45,646 nt of DNA from a virus. Every line of letters starts with the position of its first letter. Position 1 is the first letter of the stretch. The position numbers and the translations under genes were made by a program. A model generated the notes under the pieces. It ran no database searches. It was not told the origin of the DNA and saw only the letters and a program-made list of their open reading frames with translations. The stretch is taken from IMG/VR virus record IMGVR_UViG_3300007734_000701, positions 1 through 45,646 of that record, one strand, 5' to 3'. Positions 27,832 through 34,632 of this stretch are shown in pieces.

Positions 27832-30800
27832 AGATTTTACACCTAGCCGACGTACACATTAAAAATTTAAAATATCATGACATATATCAAGATGTATTTG
27901 GCCAGCTATATGAGACCGCTAAGAATGAAAAGGTAGACGCAATTATTTGTTGCGGAGATATAGCACATACAAAGACAAATATCTCGCCAGAGTTTGTAGA
28001 TATGGCGAGCAGATTTTTTAACAATCTTGCCGATATCGCTCCATTATACATCATCGCCGGGAATCACGATGGAAATCTAAGAAACCTAGATCGACAGGAC
28101 GCTATTACTCCCATCGTAGAGGCGATAAACAGAAAGGAGATCTTCTTCCTAAAAAACTCAGGAGAGTGTCAACTTAATGATAAAATCACATTAAACGTAT
28201 TATCTATCTTCGATCGAGACAACTGGATAAAGCCAACCGATGTGAACAAGATAAATATAGCTTTGTATCATGGAGCAATAGAAGGATCCAGAACCGACAC
28301 CGGCTGGGCCATGAAGGAAACAGACGATGATATTTCTATCTTTGATGACTTTGACTATGCCCTTCTAGGGGACATACACAAGAGGCAGTTTCTCGGCAAT
28401 AGTTTTTCTAGCAGAAAGGGAAATGTTGCATACCCAGGATCACTGGTTCAACAGAATTTCGGAGAAGAGATAGACAAGGGAGCCCTGCTCTGGGACATTC
28501 AGGAAAAAAACAAGTTTACTGTCAAGCCTATTAATTTCAAGAATCCAAGCCCGTTCATAACAATTAACTATGATCCCGCAGAAGATCTAAAACTACAACC
28601 GAATTCTTTTCTAAGAGTCATTCTTGATAAATTTTACTCCAGAGATAAAATCCTAAAGATAAAGGAAGAAATCCATAAAAAATGTGATCCAAGATCTATA
28701 GTTGTTATAGAAAAAAGAGTTGATGACACACAACGAGTAACAGAAACCTCAAAATCTCAAAAATTAAATCTTCGCGATGAAAATGTTCAAAGTCAACTTA
28801 TAAAAGAATATCTGCAACAGGATAATCTGGATGAAGATACGATTAAATCTGTCCTGGATCTAAATACCAAATATAATTTAGAAGCTGAGATATCCGACGA
28901 CTGTGCTAGAAACGTTAAGTGGAGCTTGTCGAGCCTTGAATGGAACAACTTGTTTAATTATGAAGAAGACAACAAAATTCTGTTCGATGAGTTATCGGGA
29001 GTAGTCGGGGTGTTCGGAAAGAATTATTCTGGTAAATCTAGTATTATAGATTCTCTTTTATATACGATTTTTAATTCTACCTCAAAGAAGATTAGAAAGA
29101 ATTTTGATGTTGTAAACGAAAAGAGGACGAGCGGAGACGGAAGGGCAATCATAAAGATAAGAGGTGAGGACTTCTCAATAAAAAGGTCTACAGAAAAAGT
29201 TGTAAAAAAATCTAAGGGAAAAATTGTAGAAGAGGGAAAAACTTCTGTAGATTTTGTTGTTGGTATAGGCGAGGATGAGAAGAGTTTGAACGGAAACGAC
29301 AGAATGGAAACTGACAAGAACATAAGAAGAGAGATTGGATCAATTGAGGATTTTTGTAATACATCCCTTTCAACGCAACATGGATCGTTGGATTTCGTTA
29401 ACGAAGGCTCAACAAAGAGAAAGGAAATCCTTGCTAATTTCCTAGATCTGCAAGTATTTGAAAGAAAACATAAGCCAGCTAATCAAGAAGCGAATGAATT
29501 AAAATCTTTAATCAAAAAACTTCAAGTTAAGGACTGTTCTAAGTTGTTGTCCGAAGCTGTAACAAAAAAAGAAATTTTAGATGTTAATCTCCATGAGATC
29601 GAAGAGAATATGGAGAGCTTAAAGAAAGCCAGAGATGAGAAGATGTTGGAAGTCCAAAGGTTGGACGATGGAATCACAAAGGTAGACATTAACCTAAACA
29701 TTAAAGATCTTGAGCGGAAAAAATCTTATTTTGAAGATCTGATTGAAAAATGCCACGGAGAAATTAGCAGGCAGGAATTAAATATGGAAAAGCTAGGAGA
29801 TTCTCTTGACTTATTAGAACAAGAGAAGTCGCTAATCGACGCTGAGTATCTTTTAGATATAAAAAACAAAGAAGCTGCTCTGGTTTCACAACACAGCATT
29901 TTATCTTTTGATATTTCATCCAAGAAGAAAGATTTAGACATACACAACAAGAATCGTGAAAAGATAAAACTCGCCTCCTGCGGGACATCGCAATTCAACG
30001 ACTGTTCCTTCAAGAAAAGCGCCCTGGAGTCACAAAGACTGTCAATTACTATCAAGAGTGAACTCTCCACACTTCAGCAACAATTAGAAGAAATGACGAA
30101 AGAAATAGATGCACTCATGCCTCATGATGCACGCAGTAAATTAGATTCCTTCGCTTATTACAAGGAAAATATTGCCCAATCGGAGATTCATCTTCTCAAA
30201 TATAAATTATTTCTCAACGAAGAAAACGAAAATTTGAGAAAGCACATAGACAACTTGAATATTATCAATAGTAACCTAAAAAAATATGAAGATAATAAGG
30301 AATTCTATGAGAATATTAATGAATTAAGGGGGAACAAACTAGACATTGAGAATGAGATAAAAATAATTAATCAGAACATAGTGACTGGCGTGAGAGATAA
30401 GTTAGAAATAATAAAAAAAGTTGCTGCAATGGAACAGGTTATACTTGGGCTTGAGGAACAAAGGGTAGAATTGGAAAGATTAAATAAAGAATATTCTGCG
30501 TACGAATTATTTCTAAAGTGCGTACACAATAACGGAATTCCTTTCGAATTGATAAAAAAGAGTCTTCCAATCATAAATGAAGAAATTAACAAGTTGTTGT
30601 GTAACGTTGTTGACTTTGAAGCAAATTTTGAAAATGAAGATGGAAAATTAGAAATTTATATTACCCACCCAGGGTATTCATCTAGATCAATAGAAAATTG
30701 TTCTGGAGCAGAAAAATCCCTTGTCGCTATGGCGATACGATTGGCGTTGGTAAAGTGTGGAAGTCTTCCGGTTAGTGATATCTTTATTCTAGATGAACCG

Positions 30801-30971
30801 GCAACGTCGTTAGACGCCGAACACCTAGAGGGGTTTGTTAGAGTTCTTGACATGATCAAGAGCGAGTTCAAGGTTGTTTTGCTCGTTACTCATCTTGAAA
30901 CGTTGAAAGATTCTGTGGATAAAATAATTGAAGTCCAAAAGAACGAGGATGGGTTTGCCTCTATAAACTAG
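27828..30971 (+). CDS. 47-46: Fused gp47-gp46 (Mre11-Rad50 / SbcD-SbcC) recombination nuclease-ATPase
   Basis: A single uninterrupted 1047-residue frame joins two proteins that are separate in T4. Residues 1-350 are the calcineurin-like nuclease gp47/Mre11: DVH at 8-10, CGDIAHT (Asp44, His47), GNHD at 78-81, His148 and GDIH at 181-184. Residues from about 370 are the gp46/Rad50 ATPase: Walker A GKNYSGKSS at 397-405, a long coiled coil of about 540-930 with a hook-like C-x7-C pair (Cys718, Cys726, in the pattern CG-x4-FxxCxF), signature CSGAEK near 958-963, and Walker B FILDEPATSLD near 986-996. The complex resects DNA ends for recombination-dependent replication. A linker of about 330-370 joins the halves. 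The start overlaps the primase stop (ATGA). Confidence 0.92.
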   Translation: MKILHLADVHIKNLKYHDIYQDVFGQLYETAKNEKVDAIICCGDIAHTKTNISPEFVDMASRFFNNLADIAPLYIIAGNHDGNLRNLDRQDAITPIVEAINRKEIFFLKNSGECQLNDKITLNVLSIFDRDNWIKPTDVNKINIALYHGAIEGSRTDTGWAMKETDDDISIFDDFDYALLGDIHKRQFLGNSFSSRKGNVAYPGSLVQQNFGEEIDKGALLWDIQEKNKFTVKPINFKNPSPFITINYDPAEDLKLQPNSFLRVILDKFYSRDKILKIKEEIHKKCDPRSIVVIEKRVDDTQRVTETSKSQKLNLRDENVQSQLIKEYLQQDNLDEDTIKSVLDLNTKYNLEAEISDDCARNVKWSLSSLEWNNLFNYEEDNKILFDELSGVVGVFGKNYSGKSSIIDSLLYTIFNSTSKKIRKNFDVVNEKRTSGDGRAIIKIRGEDFSIKRSTEKVVKKSKGKIVEEGKTSVDFVVGIGEDEKSLNGNDRMETDKNIRREIGSIEDFCNTSLSTQHGSLDFVNEGSTKRKEILANFLDLQVFERKHKPANQEANELKSLIKKLQVKDCSKLLSEAVTKKEILDVNLHEIEENMESLKKARDEKMLEVQRLDDGITKVDINLNIKDLERKKSYFEDLIEKCHGEISRQELNMEKLGDSLDLLEQEKSLIDAEYLLDIKNKEAALVSQHSILSFDISSKKKDLDIHNKNREKIKLASCGTSQFNDCSFKKSALESQRLSITIKSELSTLQQQLEEMTKEIDALMPHDARSKLDSFAYYKENIAQSEIHLLKYKLFLNEENENLRKHIDNLNIINSNLKKYEDNKEFYENINELRGNKLDIENEIKIINQNIVTGVRDKLEIIKKVAAMEQVILGLEEQRVELERLNKEYSAYELFLKCVHNNGIPFELIKKSLPIINEEINKLLCNVVDFEANFENEDGKLEIYITHPGYSSRSIENCSGAEKSLVAMAIRLALVKCGSLPVSDIFILDEPATSLDAEHLEGFVRVLDMIKSEFKVVLLVTHLETLKDSVDKIIEVQKNEDGFASIN

Positions 30972-30973
30972 TT

Positions 30974-30998
30974 AACATAGGGAGTCTACCTCTATGTT
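30974..30998 (+). promoter_or_regulatory. Hairpin covering the ribosome binding site and start codon of the gene at 30994
   Basis: AACATAGGG (30974-30982) can pair with CTCTATGTT (30990-30998) to form a nine-base-pair stem with one G-U pair and a seven-base loop. Part of the ribosome binding site GGGAG (30980-30984) and the ATG at 30994 are inside the stem. A U-rich stretch follows at 31001-31008, so it could also act as a weak terminator after the fusion gene. The pairing is seen directly; the regulatory effect is inference. Confidence 0.5.
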
Positions 30999-31449
30999 CT
31001 TAATTTTTATAAAAAAAAAATACTGGTCGTATATATTAAACGTATTGTTGGTCATATTAATTGTTCTGATGTATAGGCATTTTTCAACCAACGAATCAGA
31101 TATAAGACTACAATATCTAAAACAATCTGAAGAATCTCAATTAAAATTTTCCCAAGAATTAATATCACTTCTATCTAAGAACGAAGCCGACAACTCTAAG
31201 TTCGTTCAAGAAGTCCAAAGAATTGGCAAAGAAACCGAAGACGCTTTAAAATCTGAAATGGACATTTACAACCAGAGGATAGAGACGCTAAACAATGAGG
31301 AACTCAAGGCTATCGAGGACATCAAAACCTCTAAGGCTGCGAGAATAGCCTCTTTGACAAAATCAACAACAAAAAATCCCGATTCTAGAGCAGAAGACAT
31401 CTACAAGAGATTTGGGATTGAAGTCTATAAAAAGGTCCTACCGAAATGA
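30994..31449 (+). CDS. Small membrane protein with N-terminal anchor and coiled coil (possible inner-membrane spanin)
   Basis: This 151-residue protein has positive residues (IKKKYW) followed by one transmembrane helix at about 10-27 (SYILNVLLVILIVLMY). It continues with a long, charged helical region with heptad character (about 35-115) and a basic C-terminus. This N-anchor plus coiled-coil layout is that of Rz-type inner-membrane spanins, which help to break the outer membrane at lysis, but many other phage membrane proteins share it. A ten-A run lies in codons 6-9. It overlaps the next, exported protein by four bases, as in spanin pairs. The lysis role is therefore possible but unproven. 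Confidence 0.55.
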   Translation: MFLIFIKKKYWSYILNVLLVILIVLMYRHFSTNESDIRLQYLKQSEESQLKFSQELISLLSKNEADNSKFVQEVQRIGKETEDALKSEMDIYNQRIETLNNEELKAIEDIKTSKAARIASLTKSTTKNPDSRAEDIYKRFGIEVYKKVLPK

Positions 31450-31904
31450 AAGTAGCGGTTTTTCTTTTGCTCTTGATATTCCCAGTTGTAGCACTTGGAC
31501 AACAGCCCTCCGGACCCTGCGTGTACCCTATAAAGAAAGGGGAAGAATCCCCATTCGATGGGATCCTGTATAATTATCAGGCAGATGCCCTTATCCAGGC
31601 AGAATTAGAATACACAAATGCTAGTTGTCAAACCAAGGAAGAATTCCGTACCAAGAGAGATGCAGAAAAGTGTCTCTTGGAGAAATCACAACAGAAGACT
31701 TTTTCTGACTCACAGATCGATATATTGAATCTGTCTCTAGCTAACTGTGCTCAAGAAAAAAAGAGACTTCTTGATCTACTGGACAAACAAAAGCCGCCCA
31801 TAGTGATTCGAGAGGACAACTCTAAATTGTGGATGACAATAGGGATAGCAATCGGAGCGGTCGTTGGCGGTGGTTCAATCTATTTATATGAGAAGTTTAA
31901 GTAA
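31446..31904 (+). CDS. Exported protein with signal peptide and C-terminal membrane helix
   Basis: This 152-residue protein begins with a clear signal peptide (MKVAVFLLLLIFPVVALG, likely cut before Gln19). It has four Cys (25, 61, 76, 101), a segment KKGEESPFDGILYN at 30-43, a charged helical middle and a C-terminal transmembrane helix at about 129-147 (WMTIGIAIGAVVGGGSIYLY). The stop-anchor and signal peptide predict a periplasmic domain facing the upstream coiled-coil protein. There is no lipobox Cys after the signal, so it is not a standard outer-membrane spanin. A cell-envelope or lysis-related role is likely; the family is not known to me. Confidence 0.55.
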   Translation: MKVAVFLLLLIFPVVALGQQPSGPCVYPIKKGEESPFDGILYNYQADALIQAELEYTNASCQTKEEFRTKRDAEKCLLEKSQQKTFSDSQIDILNLSLANCAQEKKRLLDLLDKQKPPIVIREDNSKLWMTIGIAIGAVVGGGSIYLYEKFK

Positions 31905-31920
31905 TTTAGCACTATTTACT
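31903..31920 (+). promoter_or_regulatory. Candidate late promoter element (CTATTTACT)
   Basis: AATTTAG at 31903-31909 and CTATTTACT at 31912-31920 repeat the double box seen at 22984-23006; CACTATTTA is identical in both. The box lies about 30 bases before the ATG of the 51-residue gene, which also has the strongest ribosome binding site of the window. The promoter call is inference from recurrence. Confidence 0.35.
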
Positions 31921-31943
31921 ACACAATCTTAGGAGGATTTATT

Positions 31944-32099
31944 ATGGCAGAACAACAGAAAGGAAGCGGCCCAGGAAAGGTTGCTCCATTTACTCAAGCC
32001 CCAGGCGGAAAGGGCCACAATTGGCCGAAGCCGGGTGACCCCAACACTAAGGGCTGGAGCGAGAAGGTTCGCAAGAGCGCGCCAGAACCAAAGAAGTAA
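31944..32099 (+). CDS. Small Gly/Pro/Lys-rich protein (51 aa)
   Basis: ATG at 31944 follows a near-perfect AGGAGG site (31931-31936) and opens a 51-codon frame ending TAA at 32097-32099. The product is rich in Gly, Pro and Lys with a few aromatic residues (APGGKGHNWPKPGDPN, then KGWSEKVRK), so it is probably unstructured and basic. A promoter-like CTATTTACT lies upstream. The strong ribosome binding site suggests high expression, as for a virion or DNA-associated peptide. No family was recognised. A longer frame in another phase covers part of this stretch but lacks a ribosome binding site here. Confidence 0.6.
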   Translation: MAEQQKGSGPGKVAPFTQAPGGKGHNWPKPGDPNTKGWSEKVRKSAPEPKK

Positions 32100-32106
32100 G
32101 GAACTA

Positions 32107-32472
32107 ATGCCGAATTATGATTATAAACAAATTTCGGCCTTAGAAAGGGCTATTGAAGAAAAATATGGTCAACGGGCCATATTAAACCCATCAGACCTTT
32201 GGACTCCTGAAAAAGAAAAAGTTTATCTTGATCAAGTTAAATCTGTAGAGAAATACTATAGACAACAACCACACGAACAGTGCGTCGATCAGGGTGGGTT
32301 TATAATGAAGGAAAAGCTAGTTAATAAGAATAACTTTAAAAATTGTTCATTATGCAGTAAACAGGCATACAAGTCAGAAGATGAAATTTATATGCAGAAA
32401 TTTAATTCCTGTTTTAGATGTTACATCTTGAAATTAGAAGGAAGGATAACAAATGGCCGAAATAGTAAATAA
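32107..32472 (+). CDS. Zinc-knuckle phage protein (121 aa)
   Basis: The start chosen is ATG at 32107, which has the site AAGGA nine bases upstream; an in-frame TTG at 31981 gives a longer frame, but that extension overlaps the 51-residue gene and looks like noise. Residues 1-60 are helical and charged (ISALERAIEEKYG, then WTPEKEKVYLDQVK). Residues 80-105 hold Cys80-x2-Cys83 and Cys102-x2-Cys105, a likely zinc-binding knuckle. The gene overlaps the next by 20 bases and lies two genes before the terminase. It may bind nucleic acid or protein partners in packaging, but its function is unknown. Confidence 0.65.
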   Translation: MPNYDYKQISALERAIEEKYGQRAILNPSDLWTPEKEKVYLDQVKSVEKYYRQQPHEQCVDQGGFIMKEKLVNKNNFKNCSLCSKQAYKSEDEIYMQKFNSCFRCYILKLEGRITNGRNSK

Positions 32473-33043
32473 TGATATTCAAAATGATATCTATGAAATT
32501 GTTAGAGGAATCTACAAGGCGGTATCGTTGGCTTATGATGGTCCAACTTATAATGAAGATGAAGATAACAAGGTCGGTCTTCGTAGAGAAGAAGGGAATC
32601 CTCTTGTTGATAAGAGAATTATGGACGGATTTGGAGTTAAGGTTGGCGGGAGAAAATTAACAATTAATTATCATGTTGAACTCCCATTGCACGATATTTC
32701 TAAGATGGGACCATCAAAATTTGAGGGCGAGATTGAAGATACGATCGAAAAATGTTTGGCCTTTATTAAGAAGCAGTTTAAGAAGACCACCGGAAAGGCG
32801 TTGGCCGTGAAGGAACTCAAGAGAGAAACGAAGAGCGGAAAGAGTGTTAAAGATTTTGATGTTCTGATTCAATCAATCTCTAGAGTTAGAACCTCTGTAA
32901 CCGCACACAAATCATATGAACTAACTGGGATACCAGAGCCAGAAGAATACAAGAGCGAGATAATCGATCAGTATGAAAAATATCACAAGAACGTCCTAAA
33001 GAACAAGAAGAAGGCTGAAGCAACACCGAAAAGAATGGCATGA
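32453..33043 (+). CDS. Uncharacterised protein upstream of terminase (196 aa)
   Basis: This 196-residue protein starts inside the preceding gene and ends with ATGA overlapping the terminase start. Its first 100 residues are mixed (EIVRGIYKAVSLAYDGPTYN, then KLTINYHVELPLHDI), and the C-terminal 80 residues are helical and Lys-rich (EKYHKNVLKNKKKAE). The place is that of the small terminase gp16 in T4-type phages, but the expected DNA-binding and coiled-coil pattern is not clear, so this stays a hypothesis from position. Coupling to the terminase suggests a packaging or head/neck role. Confidence 0.5.
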   Translation: MAEIVNNDIQNDIYEIVRGIYKAVSLAYDGPTYNEDEDNKVGLRREEGNPLVDKRIMDGFGVKVGGRKLTINYHVELPLHDISKMGPSKFEGEIEDTIEKCLAFIKKQFKKTTGKALAVKELKRETKSGKSVKDFDVLIQSISRVRTSVTAHKSYELTGIPEPEEYKSEIIDQYEKYHKNVLKNKKKAEATPKRMA

Positions 33044-34623
33044 CCTATCAGTTAACAAAGAAGGAAATTGTTAAAGAAATTATTAGATGTGGAAAGGATC
33101 CCGTCTACTTTATAAACAACTTTGTTAAAATTTCCCATCCGATGGAAGGTCTGCTAGATTTCAAACTTTACCCGTTTCAAGAAGATTGCATAAAACAATT
33201 TCAAGACTATAGATTCAATATAGTCCTAAAGGCCCGCCAACTCGGACTATCAACGTCAGTAGCGGGCTTCGTTCTATGGATGATGTTGTTTCACAGAGAG
33301 AAGTCGATTCTCTCTGTTGCGACACAGTTAAATGTTGCAGTTGGTATGGTCAGAAAGGTCAAGGGGATGTATAAGAACCTCCCTGAGTGGATTAAGATTG
33401 CAAAAATTGAGGGCGATAACAAAAATACCTTTGAGTTAAATAACGGATCTTGGATTAAGGCTGCATCGACTACTGGAGATTCTGGTCGTTCGGAAGCTCT
33501 ATCGTTGTTGGTTGTTGACGAGGCAGGGATAATCCAGGGCATGGAAGAAATGTGGGCCGGTATTTATCCCACCATCTCTACCGGTGGTCGCTGTATAGTA
33601 GTATCCACTCCAAAGGGAGTGGGGAACTGGTTTCACAAGACCTTTATTGATGCTGAATCGGGGGCCAATGATTTTAACCCAATTAAGCTAAACTGGGATG
33701 TTCATCCTGGCAGAGATAAGAAATGGTTCGATGGTGAATCAAAAAATATGAATGCTAAGTCTATAGCACAAGAGCTAGAGTGCTCCTTCAATTTTTCAGG
33801 TAATACTCTTATCGACGGAGATGTGATTCAAAAGATTCGGGACTGTACACTCAAGCCCACAAGAAAAGCTGGGGTGGATAACAATATTTGGATATTTAAG
33901 GAAGCGGAACAAAATAAAAGATATTTGTTGGCCGCTGACGTAGCAAGAGGCGACGCTGAGGACAGTTCGGCATTTCACGTCTTTGATGTTGATTCTATGG
34001 AGCAGGTAGCAGAATATAAAGGGAAAGTTGCTCCGGAGCTATATGCCGACCTTCTCTATAACACATCTAAGGAATACGGATATTGTCTTATTATTGTAGA
34101 AAACAACACGTATGGGTATGGAGTTTTAGAAAAACTTAAGGCAACAAACCACCCGGCAATATATCATCATAAGCGAGGTAGCTCAGATTTTATTGAGCCA
34201 GTTGAGGCCACCTATGACCCGACTGCGATTCCTGGCTTCACAACGAACCAAAAAATGAGATCTCTTGCTATTGTGAAATTAGATGAGTTTATTAGAACTG
34301 GACAAATAAAAATAAACTCAGAAAGATTGGTAGACGAACTAAAGACTTTCGTGTGGAACAATGGTAAGGCGGAAGCTATGAAGGGTTATAATGATGACCT
34401 TGTAATGAGTTGTGCTATTGCCTGTTGGGTTCGCGAGGGAGCTTTAATAATCTCACAAAGAGATGTAGAATATAGGAAGGCTCTAATTAATTCTATCAAG
34501 ACTGGTTCAAGAACGCTTGATACGACAATTCCTGGGATGTCACAAAACGTTTCGGCAGAAAAGCGGAAGAGATGGTCAGAAGCTTATACAAATTCAAGAG
34601 AATATTCTTGGCTTCTAAAGTAG
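33040..34623 (+). CDS. 17: Terminase large subunit, gp17-like
   Basis: This protein is 527 residues long (T4 gp17 is 610). The ATPase domain has a variant Walker A loop KARQLGLST at 64-72, without the usual Lys after the second Gly position, then Walker B LLVVDEAG (Asp160, Glu161) and motif III VVSTPKG near 187-193. The RNase H-like nuclease has Asp300 (LLAADVARGD), Glu354 (IIVENNTYG) and Asp452/Asp453 (GYNDDLVMS). It packages DNA into proheads at the portal and cuts the concatemer. It is followed by the portal gene nine bases downstream, the usual T4-type neighbourhood without the intervening sheath and tube genes. Confidence 0.93.
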   Translation: MTYQLTKKEIVKEIIRCGKDPVYFINNFVKISHPMEGLLDFKLYPFQEDCIKQFQDYRFNIVLKARQLGLSTSVAGFVLWMMLFHREKSILSVATQLNVAVGMVRKVKGMYKNLPEWIKIAKIEGDNKNTFELNNGSWIKAASTTGDSGRSEALSLLVVDEAGIIQGMEEMWAGIYPTISTGGRCIVVSTPKGVGNWFHKTFIDAESGANDFNPIKLNWDVHPGRDKKWFDGESKNMNAKSIAQELECSFNFSGNTLIDGDVIQKIRDCTLKPTRKAGVDNNIWIFKEAEQNKRYLLAADVARGDAEDSSAFHVFDVDSMEQVAEYKGKVAPELYADLLYNTSKEYGYCLIIVENNTYGYGVLEKLKATNHPAIYHHKRGSSDFIEPVEATYDPTAIPGFTTNQKMRSLAIVKLDEFIRTGQIKINSERLVDELKTFVWNNGKAEAMKGYNDDLVMSCAIACWVREGALIISQRDVEYRKALINSIKTGSRTLDTTIPGMSQNVSAEKRKRWSEAYTNSREYSWLLK

Positions 34624-34632
34624 GAAACAAAT

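Noticed and set aside
28820-28990. A possible missed stop or frameshift between the gp47 and gp46 halves
   Set aside because: The frame is open throughout, codon use is even across the junction, and there is no internal Shine-Dalgarno plus ATG at the start of the ATPase part.
31446-31904. Rz1-type outer-membrane lipoprotein identity
   Set aside because: The signal peptide ends ALG-Gln without a lipobox Cys, and a C-terminal transmembrane helix is present.
31981-32106. N-terminal extension of the zinc-knuckle gene from a TTG at 31981
   Set aside because: The extension is Arg/Ala-rich noise, overlaps the 51-residue gene with the better signal, and ATG at 32107 has its own AAGGA site.
32453-33043. 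Small terminase gp16 identity
   Set aside because: The position fits, but no helix-turn-helix or central coiled-coil pattern is evident, so it is listed as unknown.
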